Of a stretch of 64,000 nucleotides of DNA, positions 35,105 through 47,110 are shown piece after piece. Each line of letters starts with the position of its first letter. Position 1 is the stretch's first letter. A program made the translations under genes and the position numbers. Source of the stretch: Patiria pectinifera. Lineage: Eukaryota; Echinodermata; Asteroidea; Valvatida; Asterinidae. The notes beneath the pieces were generated by a model, which was not told the origin of the DNA, ran no database searches, and saw nothing but the letters and a program-made list of their open reading frames with translations. The stretch spans positions 13,351,513 to 13,415,512 of the forward strand of contig CM057147.1 in NCBI GenBank assembly GCA_029964075.1, in the 5' to 3' direction.

Positions 35105-35632
35105 TGAGTGCCTTTTATTATATTTATGCTACTTATTGGATTCTGGTTATAGATCTTGTTTTTCTGAATTTAGATGTTCATCTCACAAGTTGATGATTGA
35201 AGTTGGTAGATACACTGGTTTAGCTCTACATGAAAGGTTATGTCGACATTGTCTACTTGATGTTGAAACAGAAATGCATTTTCTTTTAGAATGTCCTTTA
35301 TATAATGATCTTCGAACTAACTTTCTCACTGACATTTGTAAAATGGAGCCTGGCTTTAATGGTTTAACTGGCTTTAATGATAAATTCATTTTTCTCATGT
35401 CGTCGGCGGAAAAAACACACTATTATATGTGTGGCTAAATTTATTTTCCAATGTACAAATCTTAAAGAGAGGCAAAGCATGACGTAATTTCTAAGCATAT
35501 TCTTTGTTAACCCACCTGCCAAATAATTTAATGTTTAATTTTACTGTTGTAACCCTTCCCCAGGGTCATGGGGTTTGTTCCTATTTGTGGAATAAAACAT
35601 AACTTAACATAACATTATATAGCGGCTGTAAC
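35105..35632 (+). pseudogene. Truncated LINE, pol C-terminus and 3' end (copy B)
   Basis: This is the duplicate of 28689-29216. The C-terminal Cys/His block is the same, but one extra A near 35411 shifts the last part of the frame. It ends with AACTTAACATAACAT tail text, and the GAGTGCCTT flanks are kept. Confidence 0.75.
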
Positions 35633-35853
35633 GAGTGCCTTATTTTGGAATTTCGCGCGTGTGCCTCCCTGAACTAATCATCATATCGTCACCGTCACCA
35701 CGATGTGACACTAACATAAAAAACACGATATTTTACGATTTCCATATTTTTTTCTGATTTGTAATTATCTACACATAATCTATCACCTCAAGAAGTTACT
35801 AATAACATAGTTAACTAGTTTTGTCAAAATATTAATGAACATTAGTGAACGTT

Positions 35854-36232
35854 TGCACCTTAATGGGTCAAAACCGGGAAATGCATTTTCACGAAGTGTA
35901 CTATACCATTCTTTCGCGTGTAAACCTCCCCCCCCCTCCAATAAAAATGCCCTTGGATGCGCCACATACTCCCACTGGCTCGAACTGTAGTGTGGTTCGG
36001 TACACTCCATGGCCCCCGTCCAACTGTGTTGTCTCACCCATCACCGTATAGCGGGCCGCTCCCGCTTCGGTCCGGCCGTCTGTGCGAAGCGATAACCTGT
36101 ACCGTGCTCACCCTGTTCAGCTAGTACTATTGTTGGTTCAAGCCGGCGGGAACAGGGTTGCTGTGGGTGCTGTGGGTGCACCCCCAACTTTTGGGATAGG
36201 GTGCTAAAATGTATTAAAGCACCACCTACTCC
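35854..36232 (+). repeat. 380-bp dispersed repeat R2, copy 3
   Basis: This is nearly identical to 29436-29825, with a shorter C run. It sits at the corresponding place of duplication copy B. Confidence 0.75.
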
Positions 36233-37765
36233 CCGGAAAAAAAAGTGTTCAAGCCTCTTAAAAAGTTTAAGCTTAAGGGCCCTGAAAATTGTTGGATTCG
36301 AGATGCTCTGTGGTGCGAGGTGAGGCAATTTCTGACCATTTTAACCGATGTTTTTTGAGGAAAAGATGGGGGTGTACTCATTGCCTGCCTTTATTACGAT
36401 GTCACATTAAAAAAAAAAATGGTTTCGTTTTTTTTTTGGGAGGGGGGGATGGCCCCTTTTGGCCCCCTGGATCCGCCCTTATCATCACGAATTGCTCGTT
36501 ACGAAGAACAACATTTCTTTAATTGCAATCAACATGCTCGCATAGGCCTACACCGTTTTATGACTGCACTGTATCTATTAAAGTATAAGTTCAGGTCTTC
36601 AATATGGTTTAACTAAACAAAATAATGATTTACTTCTATTTTGACACACAATTCTCCCAAGTGTAACAAAAGGGGGATCCAAGAAACTGATTTGGGAAAT
36701 TTTTATTTGCTGGCCCAACATGGTCAGACATATCAGCATTATCTAAAACAGATACATGCAAATCTTTAGCACTTATCAGGGAGACATATACAACCAATCA
36801 GATCTATTCCATGGTTATATGCAATTAAAGTGAACATCTCATTAGCCCCACAAGTGTATGGAATATTTTTGCAGCAGATCTACTACAATGGTAACAAAAT
36901 GTGATGCTACAAAAGTGGAAGTGTGCCCAGCACACAAATCTACAGGGTGCTTCCCTCCTCCATGATAATACGATTAAAATGGTAACAGCACAATTTCGAT
37001 CAGATTTATCTAGAAAATGCAAAAATCTATGGGCCTTGAAGAGCCTTGACTCAAAATTGCAAGGCCCTGAACCCTCAAGGCCAAGGCCAAGGCCAAGGCT
37101 TAAGCCCTCAAGCCTCGAGGCCAAGGCCAAGGCCCTAAAATCCAGCCTTAAGGCAGCCTTAAGGCCAAGGCCCAGCATCAAGGCACTACATCACTGCCGA
37201 GTACGCTAAAAGAAAATATGTAATAATCCATTATCTGATTACTTTCACTTGTTCAGTTCTCAAAAATCATGGTTGTAGGATAATCCCAGGTTAAGATTCA
37301 AAGTTCTAAGTTAACATAGTCACTTATGACAGTGATCTGTTTGACTGTTACTATTATTGTTCTGATCATAAGGTGAAACCAGTATTGTGTTGGCAAGCTT
37401 CTTGGATTAAGGACAGAAATAGAACACCGTATGAAAAAAAAACAACTCTAATTTTCTTTCTTTTGGAGATAAAATAGGGATTGTCTTTCGCAGACAGTTA
37501 GCGACGAAAAATGCCAAAACTCCCCACCCATGTATTAAAAAATGAAAAAGTGCACTGTTATTGTACATTATAAAACGGTCCTATTATTAGGCAAAGTGGT
37601 GACTTTAAATGAACAGTTTACTTACAAAAAATCCTCACAAACGCCACCCTGCCAAGCACTTTAATATAATGACAAAATTATTACTACTGGAGAGCTAGTG
37701 TGGTTCCAGCCTTAAAACAAAAACAATGATTTTTACGTCATCTTTAGTGAGGGTAGCTCTGATCA
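36233..37765. other. Extra segment in duplication copy B, no gene
   Basis: It contains one GGGCCC-family unit (36270-36370) and a hAT-type end CCTGGATCCGCCCTT at 36466. At about 37055-37185 there is an AAGGCC-rich low-complexity tract. At 37220-37760 lies a dispersed repeat also found at 45060-46400 (TTCAGTTCTCAAAAA, ACAAAGTTCTAAGTTAACAT, AAGTGCACTGTTATTGTACA words). The Lys/Ala/Leu-rich frames over the AAGGCC tract are artefacts. Confidence 0.5.
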
Positions 37766-38110
37766 GTGCAGGGCACTGCTTTCCATGGAGGCCCTCAATA
37801 TGAGAAATATGAGACCCATTGTGTAGCACCTTTAAGGATTACAAGGTGCTGCGGCGCATATTGTAGCCACTGCCAGAAACACCGGGGCAAACCCCTTCTC
37901 TTAGCGATAGGTGTTACAGGGGTCTTTAACGTCCATAACACAACACACGGGACCTACGGCTTTACGCCCCATCCGAAGGACGAAGCAATAATGGTTAAGT
38001 GCCTTGCTCAAGGGCACAAGTGTCCGGCCCGGGCTTGAACCCATGCCACTGTTGCACTCTGGAACACCAGAGCATGAGTCCGGTGTTCTTAACCGCTAGG
38101 CCATGACACT
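37766..38110 (-). mobile_element. tRNA-derived SINE
   Basis: Read on the minus strand, the head starts near 38110 with GGAGTGTCATGGCCTAGCGG. An A-box-like TGGCCTAGCGG lies at 38093-38103 and a B box GGGTTCAAGCCC at 38031-38042. The spacing and the stem-like text between (CTCTGGTGTTCCAGAG) fit a Leu/Ser-type tRNA with a long variable arm. The body continues through GACGTAAAGCC-like text and CGGTGTTTCTGGCAGTG to about 37770. It is not a functional tRNA, because the acceptor stem does not pair with a 3' partner. A fragment of the body is at 43550-43596. Confidence 0.75.
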
Positions 38111-38154
38111 CCACTGGCCATGATGAAAGTCATGTAGAAAATTATAGGCCGGTG

Positions 38155-38470
38155 TTTGTACTTTTCATATGTGCCAAAGTTATTGAAGGGATTTTGAAAC
38201 TATTTCCCCAGTGATTCAAGGTAAATTACATCACCTACATTGTTATCAAACAATCTTTAGTGTTTTGGGATTTCATTCCGAGTCACTGGCGTATAGTTTA
38301 ATTCTTAATTGCATAATCGCCAACAAAGGGTGGTTTAATATCGAAGGGTGGTTTAATATCGAAGGTTGTATAGCTCCGATTGGCTCCCGGTTGTTTCAGG
38401 TGTGCCAAAACATGGTTTGTTTTGGGTCAACTTTTGTTTCTTAAACGACATGCCCAGCCGCTGACTTATG
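38155..38470 (+). pseudogene. LINE reverse transcriptase fragment (copy B)
   Basis: This is the duplicate of 30281-30722 with about 150 bases missing in the middle (the GFVKGRS region). It keeps the TGGCGTATAGTTTAATTCTT and GTTTCAGGTGTGCCAAAACA blocks. It is non-coding now. Confidence 0.6.
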
Positions 38471-38728
38471 ATATAGTATAATGGAACCGAAAATAATAAA
38501 TGGAATGCTAAGCTCAAACACTTGAAATCAAATTGCCTTACTGAGAAGAATACAGCAGAAAGCATCGTAGATTTCACAATATTCCTGGAGGCATGCCTTG
38601 GACCCCCCGCCAATCTAAAATCACTCAAATTTTAAAGTGGAATACCTTGGAGAAGATTTGAGCGGTCAAAACTCAGTGAAATCTCGATCTATTCGATTGT
38701 CATGACTGAATTTCACTCTGAATCGTCA

Positions 38729-39724
38729 CACGGGCGTCGCTAGACCACTAGAGTTGCCATCATGAAATTTGCCGACGGACCGTCACGCAAAATGCGTGTA
38801 ATTAATAATTTCCGCCCAAAATAATCCCTTTAACTCCACAAATATATGAATTAATATAATATTAATTTCCTCCACAAATATATGAATGGTTAATTATTAT
38901 GTTGATTACTTTGAATGGATCTAATTTTTCAGTGGAATAAGTTCAACTTCAAATGTAAATCGTCAACATTTGGCCCTATCATATTAAAAAGTTTTGGACA
39001 TTTGCTTGTCGCAAAACTGCGTGTACATGCTCAGTATGTTTGCGCATACCTTGTTTTTAGGTCCGTTGCTTGATCCCAGACTGCGGGATGTCTTTAAATT
39101 CTTAAGTGGAACTTTTCATATGCGAGCGCGGAGCGGATAGCCCTGCAGGGGTGGGGTCCGGGGCCCGCTTAAGGGCCCTGGGAAATTTTTCGATTCTAGA
39201 TGCTCTGTGGTGCAATCTTGGCCACTTTCTGACTTTTTGAATAAAATGTGCTCGTGTTTAGGGAGATGGGGGTGGGTCATCAAAGATGATAATATCACAA
39301 ACTTCACATCAAAAATGTAGCTTGACTCTCTTTCGAGATTTGCCCTCTTTAGCTTGATCCATAATTTTGAGTCGTCACCAAGAATCAGCTGAATTCGTAA
39401 CTGCCTGCGAGCGAGCACGTACTTGTGTTTTGCACAGTTCTAGCTGTCAACCAAATTATAAAGTGACCTCGCGCGGCAGCTCGTGCCGACATGACAGAAT
39501 GTACGATCTTTTGCCATGGATCTTGCAGAACCGTATTTTAGCTTCGCGGGGTTTTGAGCAACAGTGTTTATTTTTTACATTCTCCATTCTCTCTTGTTCC
39601 CTCTTACTCTCCCCTTCCTTCTCCACTCTACACTTTCCATTTTGCCGACAGCACCACGATTTTGCCGACCAAACTGACTAATGCCGGGGGTGTGTGACAC
39701 CCCCCCCCCCCAGCGACGCCCGTG
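38729..39724 (+). mobile_element. hAT-type element, family C (copy B)
   Basis: It has the same ends and the same 8-bp flanks (AATCGTCA 38721-38728, AATCGTCT 39725-39732) as copy A, so the insertion predates the segmental duplication. It is 996 bp, longer by ~110 bases near 39370-39483. Confidence 0.8.
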
Positions 39725-40692
39725 AATCGTCTGGTCCCTAGTTTCAGTCGGACGGAGAGAATATTCACTTGACTGCAAGAGTGAATTTTCACTGTTTTTA
39801 AATAGAAGTATACTCTCATTACTCTGCAAATACTAGTTTTCTTAACGGTGCAACTCATAATTTGTTATCCCCTTCTAAAACATTGATTAAGCACTTCTTT
39901 AACAGACTCTTTTAGGGACAGTCGTGTTTTTAAAGATGCAGATTTTTTGTTAAAAACTCTGTAATTACATTCAAACATACTGCATCGCAACACATAGGCT
40001 ATACATCTGGCCACTATCACGTGTCCTATTCTCCAAACCATGGTGTGTAGAATAAACCGAAGTTAAAATATAAAGTCGTTAAACTCGTTTATATATTTGA
40101 CTATACGTGTGTATAATGTATTACGAACAGTTTTGCGAATGACAGTATTTCTCATCATAGGCCTTCCCGAAAAAAAAAATATGATTGATGGTCTACTGAT
40201 TTTTTTATGAGGAAAAACTTGCTGAGGGTAAAATATGAATAGCTTTTTTATTAAAACGAAACTACACTGGAATTGGCGTAAAGCATGACTAGTTTCAATG
40301 ATAGCGCGTCCCACTCCTATTAGGTTGGGGATCTGTGTGAACCTTGGTATTTGTAAATGTTGAATACAGAATGCTAGCAACGTCAATGAAACTGTTAAAT
40401 GACAAGAAAAACCTTCAGGGGAAAGGTTTGAGCATTTGCCCCTATTGAAAGATCGAATGAAAAAATCCTGGTAAGCATAATCAACTTTGGCCTATTGTCA
40501 TGGCCGAGGTTATTGCTTTCGGGTCAAAGCTTCCACCATTGCGGAAATATCATAGACATGTCATGATTTTAGATACCTTGAGAGAAAAATAATCGATTCC
40601 GCACTGCCTGAAGATTTAGAAAATACCTGCTCTTGATATTTTACAGTGTTTGTGCAAGACGTTCGAAGCGCCGCGCTTAGCCGCGGCAGAAC

Positions 40693-42055
40693 TAGAAACG
40701 AACAAAACGAAGGAGATATTTGTGGAGCAAGCATAATGTATAGCGTAGCGGCGCAATTTCATCGTCGTAGAACGATGAAATGGACGTAGAAACGACATTT
40801 TTGCCGGGAGTAGGGGGTGCTGAAACATATTCCAGCACCCCAATCCAAAAAGTTGGGGTGCGGCAGCACCCACAGCACCCCCCGTTCCCGCGGGCTTGCC
40901 CCCAAGAATATCGAGAAAAAGGGGGAAATTAATAATAATAATAATACCAGAGTCGTATATAGCGCACGTATCTATCAACAATTAGATACTCAAAGCGCTG
41001 GAAATTATGTATTATATTAAGCCTAAAAGGACCGGGTTATTTTGACCATCTCTCAACCCGGGGGGGGGGGGGGCGGATTCCGCCCGGCACACGAGTCGAA
41101 CACCGTAACATTGGACCACAGCACCCCACATGAATGTAAAAGAAAAGGAAAAAAAGAAGAAGAGACTCGAAATGAACATTGATTTTTGCTGTACATTTAA
41201 TAAGGGAATAAAAGTACACGGGCGTCGCTAGACCATTTTGAATAGGCGGGGAGTGCCGTCATGACATTTTCCGACGGAACGTCACACAAAATGTAATCCC
41301 TGCTAGTGTTTTGAATCTAAATTTACGGTGTTTGCCTAGGGCCACTTAAAGGCTTGCTCTGCCCACACACGACGATTTATTTTGAAACTATTGTTAGATT
41401 TATAAAAGAAAAGAGAGACTGTAAGGACAGAACTGATCATGGATTTTTCCCGAAATTCCAGCCGATTGTGACAATATCCTTTCTGAATGTACCGAAGTTT
41501 AGTCAAGGACTCTTGGAAATGTTGTTCACAAGCTACAGGGCAGAGATTTATGCAAGTATTGTTAGATTATAAAAGAGACAAAGAAACACAATACGAACAG
41601 GATGTTGCTGGAAAATCCCCTGAAATCCCTGGGTAGCTTCTATATTTGAAAGCGTGAAAGCTTAGTCTGCACGACACCGGCCGTTTTCTGATTTATTCAA
41701 CAAGTACAATACCAGGCACACCGATTGTGTTTTGTGGGATGTTTCGGTCGCTATGTCGCATCATTCGAACCATGTATGATTCAATAAGAAGAAAGGATAA
41801 GCTATTATGAGTACTAAATCCCCCCCCCCCCCACCAGTAAAAGCAAATTTGGCCATTATACACTATTTTTGTTTCCGAGTTTAAATTGCATTTTCCATGT
41901 TTTTTTACCAAGGCATCCTATTGCAGTGGAATAATTAAAAAGCAGATAAAAAAAATGCGAGTAAGCAGCATGTGTTTATTTTAATATTCAAAACATCAAA
42001 AATAATTATACTTCTCAAATCTTCAACATAACACGATTAAAAAACTGATACACAA
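40693..42055. other. Non-coding stretch before the gap
   Basis: It holds an inverted partial repeat R2 (40800-40915) and an AAT run (40930-40947). A fragment at 41060-41125 has tRNA-like words in reverse (GTTCGACTC, TGTGGTCCAAT). One left end of the family C element (CACGGGCGTCGCTAGACC at 41217) lacks a matching right end. C run at 41820-41831. No gene. Confidence 0.5.
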
Positions 42056-42555
42056 NNNNNNNNNNNNNNNNNNNNNNNNNNNNNNNNNNNNNNNNNNNNN
42101 NNNNNNNNNNNNNNNNNNNNNNNNNNNNNNNNNNNNNNNNNNNNNNNNNNNNNNNNNNNNNNNNNNNNNNNNNNNNNNNNNNNNNNNNNNNNNNNNNNNN
42201 NNNNNNNNNNNNNNNNNNNNNNNNNNNNNNNNNNNNNNNNNNNNNNNNNNNNNNNNNNNNNNNNNNNNNNNNNNNNNNNNNNNNNNNNNNNNNNNNNNNN
42301 NNNNNNNNNNNNNNNNNNNNNNNNNNNNNNNNNNNNNNNNNNNNNNNNNNNNNNNNNNNNNNNNNNNNNNNNNNNNNNNNNNNNNNNNNNNNNNNNNNNN
42401 NNNNNNNNNNNNNNNNNNNNNNNNNNNNNNNNNNNNNNNNNNNNNNNNNNNNNNNNNNNNNNNNNNNNNNNNNNNNNNNNNNNNNNNNNNNNNNNNNNNN
42501 NNNNNNNNNNNNNNNNNNNNNNNNNNNNNNNNNNNNNNNNNNNNNNNNNNNNNNN
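42056..42555. other. Assembly gap
   Basis: Exactly 500 consecutive N. The round number suggests a scaffold gap of estimated or fixed size, so the true length is unknown. Confidence 0.99.
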
Positions 42556-43080
42556 AATTAATAATATTTGTTTGTATTATTCAAAGAGTGTCAGGAGCAC
42601 ACCATGATTTATTTCTAAGTCTGAAAAAAACCTCAAACTTCAAAGAAAAACTGAACACACTTTGTCAGCAATATTCAGTTATTTGTTGGTTAATCTGCTT
42701 ATAATGAATCAATTTGGGGGATAAAAACCTGACCGAGGAAGGCTCCCACTTAGAAACAGTTTTACTTTTTGTATTGAGAACTAGTTAATATTTTATGTTT
42801 TCATTATTCAAAAGGTTCAGGAACACATTGTTTATTTTTAAGGAAAAGAAAATATTTGTATTCCTTCATTTATATGTTTATATATATTTTATACCTGAGC
42901 ATGTAGTATTGTGTTTTTATGATACTAAATTATTTGGTTATTTTTCTTTTGGAAAAGGATTCAAAATAAAGGGACACAGAAGTGTGTCAAGCTGGGATGA
43001 CGTTAAATAACCATGACTCATTTTGTGTGTCATTCAGATGTCAGGTTTACACGTTTTTCTATTTTCTTTTAATTTACTCA
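42556..43080. other. AT-rich non-coding stretch after the gap
   Basis: No gene or strong repeat is seen. The text ATTATTCAAAAGGTTCAGGAACACA near 42805 resembles 42580-42605, so one weak short repeat may straddle the area. Confidence 0.4.
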
Positions 43081-43512
43081 TCGAGTGAGTCATCATGGCA
43101 TTTAAACTATAGCTGAGTCTAATTACTCATCTGTGAGTCACTTTTTAATTACTCACCAAGTGAGTCCAAATTATTTTGATGCACCGGGTGAGTAAATTTC
43201 AAGTGAGTATTTCTCCATATTACTCATTTGTGAGTCATGTTTTAATTACTCACCAAGTGAGTCCAAATTATTTTGATGCACTGGGTGAGTAAATTTCAAG
43301 TGAGTATTTCTCCATATTACTCATTTGGTGTGGCGTTCTGAAGTCAAATCGTTTTACTCGTCATTGTGGGTATTCCCAACATAATACCTATCTGGTGCAT
43401 CATTATAGTTGAGTAACTTTACGCGTTTTAATGAGTATAGCAATTAATAACGCATTTGTTAAGTGTGTCATCTGTGAGTCAACTATACTCGGAATTCATG
43501 CGTATTACTACT
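43081..43512. repeat. ACTCA/TGAGT-rich repeat region
   Basis: A ~100-bp unit, from TTACTCATYTGTGAGTCA through CACCAAGTGAGTCC to CAAGTGAGTATTTCTCC, occurs about twice in tandem (43123-43320), with diverged copies on both sides. TGAGTCA, an AP-1-type word, occurs at several places. It is non-coding. Confidence 0.7.
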
Positions 43513-43549
43513 CAGAATATTTTTTGTGTGTAAAAGAACCCAGAAACAC

Positions 43550-43596
43550 TTATCGCTAAGAGAAGGGGTTTGCCCCGGTGTTTCTGGCAGTGCGTT
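43550..43596 (+). mobile_element. SINE body fragment
   Basis: CGCTAAGAGAAGGGGTTTGC through CTGGCAGTG is the reverse complement of 37870-37912 in the SINE at 37766-38110. Neither the tRNA-like head nor a tail is visible. Confidence 0.65.
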
Positions 43597-44384
43597 TATC
43601 TTCAACCATTATGAAGGCTGCACTTGCAGAAGAAGAATACCTTGATTTTACCATCAGTTGTCGAATAAACCATAATAATGTGTTTCGAAAAATGTCATGC
43701 TTATCTCATTTATGGAGTTTTGCATTAATTATTTTATCTAATATAATTAAAAGTGTACTATTTTAATCTGTGTAAATCCTTGGATTATACAGGAACATGA
43801 CTGTGTACGAATAATATGAATAAAAATATATCATAATATCCACCTAAACTAACTTTTCTCCTAATACCAATTTTCATTTTGGTAAGAATCTGCATTGCAA
43901 GTAAAATAAACAAAATAGAATGAACATTGGGCACAAAAATTGCAAAGAATCTGACTATGGCTTCGCGGAAATAATTAAAATGACTATAGTTTGTCTGAGT
44001 GCCAGTTCAATATTCAATAAAGAGACAAGCAATATAAAAGTTGTTCACTTTTTAAATAAGAAATCGAACGAAAAAAATGCACCGACGGTTAGTTATTGAA
44101 TTATTTCTTCACAAAATTTGAATTATTAACTGCAAGACAATAATTCAGCTCTCTCAGGTCGCGACGGGTTCATTTGTACATAACATAAAAGCACTTTTTG
44201 TTTTAGGTTGCAGACGCCCAAAATCGTACTAAATTAGTTTTCGCTAAAACAACAACATTTAAACTGAAATTTGTTTGGAGAATATATATATTTTAAGAGC
44301 AAGGGGTATATGCAACTTAAACATGACAAAGAAAGAAATATTCTGCTTGTTCAGTTCTCAAAAAAAAAACATGGTGTGTAGGAT
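43597..44384. other. AT-rich non-coding stretch
   Basis: No gene is recognised. The 62-codon frame at 43578 overlaps the SINE fragment and has no known motif. Confidence 0.4.
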
Positions 44385-45070
44385 AGGTTTCTGGTATGGC
44401 GCTTGCCCCAAAAGTGGGGCGGCGACGCGTATTTTTATCCTCTACTTTTTTCTTCTTCAAATGTCGGCTGATGTTGCAGATGACGCTTCGATGCCCTTAA
44501 AACACTCAAAAATCTCCTTCAGAGTGCAGCTTGATGTGACCTCAGTAAGGCCATAAGGCTTAAAAATTCTGCACCCACTTATGATCTCGACCGACACGAA
44601 CATTCCTCGGGAAATTTGGATAGTCAAGAAAACAATCAGAGAGAAAACAGTACCGTTAGACCATACAGCGACATCGACATCGTGCATGAGCTGCCAGGCT
44701 GGTCATTAGTCTGCTCCCTTACATATTGCGCTGATTAAAAAAGCGTTTACAGGTTCCAGATACACGACCATCGCTCCCTCAGTCTGGCTTTTAGACGCAA
44801 AAATACAAAATTACAACACTTTGGGTGCCCGACTAAATTTAGTGTAAAATATATGGGAGCACAGAGAGGCCACATAAAGCTTATACCTGATTGTAACCCC
44901 ATCTAAAACACGTTACAATTATGCAGCAGCAGGATTCCAGTCAAACCAGTGAGTTTGGCGGTTTTGAGACATCATCTTACATTGAAAAAAAAAACATTTT
45001 AATACTGCCGACGCGCATGGCTACGGCAACGCGCGCGCATACCAGAAACCGAAGACTTTTGGGGGGCCTA
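44385..45070 (+). mobile_element. MITE family A, copy 4 (with internal insertion)
   Basis: The left part (GGTTTCTGGTATGGCGCTTG through ATGTCGGCTGATG) and right part (GGTGCCCGACTAAATTTAGT to the end CATACCAGAAACCGAAGAC) belong to the family. About 345 bases of unrelated sequence at 44480-44825 separate them. The insert has no recognised ends. Confidence 0.75.
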
Positions 45071-46422
45071 ATCCGAGATTAAAATACAAAGTTGTAAGTT
45101 CACAGAGTTCACATTGATATGTATGACTATACTACACTTTTTCTAATCATAATGTGAAACCATGAATTGCGTTCGCAAGCTTCTTGGGTTAAGGACTTTA
45201 ATGGAACACCGTATAAAAACAATGTTCTAGTTTCTTTCATTTTTGAGATAGAATACGGATTGTCCTTCACAGACAACTAGATATTAACATTGCTTAAAAA
45301 AAACTCCACCAATGTATTAATAAATGATCAAGTGCACTGTTATCGTGCATTATTAAGGCAAAGTGATGACTTTAAAAACTAGCTTACTATGACACGATTA
45401 TCTACTCACTAAAAACCTATAACGACTACACATTTCTTTCTTTAAAAATTGGGCAAGAAATGTGTTGTCTATAAGGGTGCAATATGATTTAAGTGAAATC
45501 GTTTTGTAAGTTCCAAAAGTGCCTGTTCCATAAAATCGTTACTTGTTGCAAACTCCTGCAAAGATTGGGATTAACAGCATCACTATTTCTCAATCCTTCA
45601 CTTCTGTATAATAGCGTCGCTCAGTGACTTTAGACATAGATATATAGGGTGAGTCACAAAAAGCGAAACCCAAATGTCGGGACTATTGTTTAATCAATTT
45701 GAACGTAACAGGGAAAATATCAGACTTTATTCCAGGGATGTTTTGGTCAAACATTAACAATAAAAAAAAGTTGAGATCATTATAAAAACCACTTCCAAAA
45801 AACCACTTCCACTTTCTAAGTAAACATAGTCGCTAATGACTTTGATATGTTAAAACAAACTGTGTAACAATCCATTATCTGGGTATATTATCACTCGCTC
45901 AGTTCTTAAAAAGCAAGGCGTGTAGCATAATCCAAGTTATAATACAAAGGCTTTAGTCAACACAGTCGCTAACTACATTGATTTGTTAAAAAACAACATA
46001 TGTAACCATCCATTTTCTGAGCATACTATCACCTGTTTAGTTCTCAAAAACCACGGTGAGTTGGATAATCCGAGGTTAAAATACAAAGTTCTTAGTCATC
46101 ACAGTCGCCAATTACATTGATTTGATGAAACAAACTAATGATATGGGTACACTATAACCTGTTCAGTTCTCAAAAACCATGGTGTGTAGTATAATTCGAG
46201 GTTAAAATACAAAGCTCTAAATTAACTTAGTCGTTATTTACATTGATATGTTAAAACACATTATGAAACAATCCATTATCTGGGTATACATGTAAGGTGA
46301 AACCGTTATTGCATTAGCAAGTTTCTTGGATAAAGGACAGAAAAAGAACACCGATGAAAAATATTGTTCAGACAGTTGAAAAATGCCAAAAATCCCCTCA
46401 TCTGTATTAAAAAATTAACAAG
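45071..46422. repeat. Tandem-like dispersed repeat with TTCAGTTCTCAAAAA
   Basis: At least four imperfect units of ~120-140 bases (near 45830, 45960, 46080 and 46200) share CAATCCATTATCTGGGTATA, TTCAGTTCTCAAAAACCA, GGTTAAAATACAAAG and TTAACATAGTCGCTAA words. The family also occurs at 37220-37450. It is non-coding. Confidence 0.6.
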
Positions 46423-46694
46423 CATGGGCGTCGCCAGGATTTTGTTCTAGAGGGAGGCAAAACATATCCCCCCTTAAAAAACATCATGTATTTCTCAACA
46501 TATTGTCGATTTATCAGTTTCAGAGGGGGGCAGGGACATCCCCCAACCCATTAAATTTACACCGCTATGTTTTCGCGCCTGTTTGTCTTTTTTTTTGTCT
46601 CTTTTTTTTTCTTCCTTTTTTTTTTTTTTTTTTTTTTGTTTTTCCGGGGGGGGGGGAGCAAGCGCCCCTTGCCCTTTCCCTCGCGACGCCCATG
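46423..46694 (+). mobile_element. MITE family B, copy 2 (8-bp duplication)
   Basis: It has ends CATGGGCGTCGCCAGG and GCGACGCCCATG, with flanks TTAACAAG (46415-46422) and TGAACAAG (46695-46702). It is 272 bp, hAT-like by duplication length. The interior has a T run at about 46616-46637 and a G run at 46647-46657. Lys-rich or Phe-rich frames over it are artefacts. Confidence 0.75.
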
Positions 46695-46889
46695 TGAACA
46701 AGTGCACTGCTGCTGTACATTATTAAACGGTCCTGTAGGCAAAGTGGTGACTTCAAATGAATAGTTTACCACCCTGTCAAGCACTTTAATATTCCTATGA
46801 TATAATTATTACTACTGGAGATCTAGTGTCATCCCCTCCAGATTTAAAAGAAAACAAAAAAAACCGATAAGGGTCATGTAGAAAATTAT

Positions 46890-47110
46890 GGCCTGGTGTC
46901 TGTACTTTTCATATGTCCCAAAGTTATTGAAGAGTTTTTAATACTATTGTTTCCAATGATTCAAGGCAAATTACATCGCCTACAGCATGGGTTTGTCAAA
47001 GGCCGCTCCGCGGTTAACAACTTGCATCGGTTTGTCAAGAAGAAAGTTGTGTTTTGGATAATGCTGGGCAGGTTGATATGATTTATCTTGATTTCTCCGA
47101 CCAAAGCTTT
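46890..47110 (+). pseudogene. LINE reverse transcriptase fragment, third copy
   Basis: Plus frames read SVLFICPKVIEEFLI and then HGFVKGRSAVNNLHRFVKKK, and after a frame change QVDMIYLDFS-KAFDS. These are RT motifs 1-3 of a non-LTR element, the same family as 30281-30722. It is cut on both sides. Confidence 0.65.

Larger units (their letters stand above)
33283..40692 (+). repeat. Segmental duplication, copy B
   Basis: This is a direct tandem partner of 26640-32823 with the same order of parts. Sequence agreement is high by eye over long stretches, such as 34365-34595 against 27943-28173 and 35130-35400 against 28720-28985. It differs by an extra segment at about 36250-38150, a ~150-bp loss in the RT fragment and ~110 extra bases in the hAT-type element. 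Confidence 0.85.

Noticed and set aside
38031-38103. Functional tRNA gene
   Set aside because: A and B boxes are present, but no closing acceptor stem is seen, and the sequence continues into a SINE body also found at 43550.
46495-46784. Lys-rich and Phe-rich frames
   Set aside because: They come from T and G homopolymer tracts in a MITE of family B.
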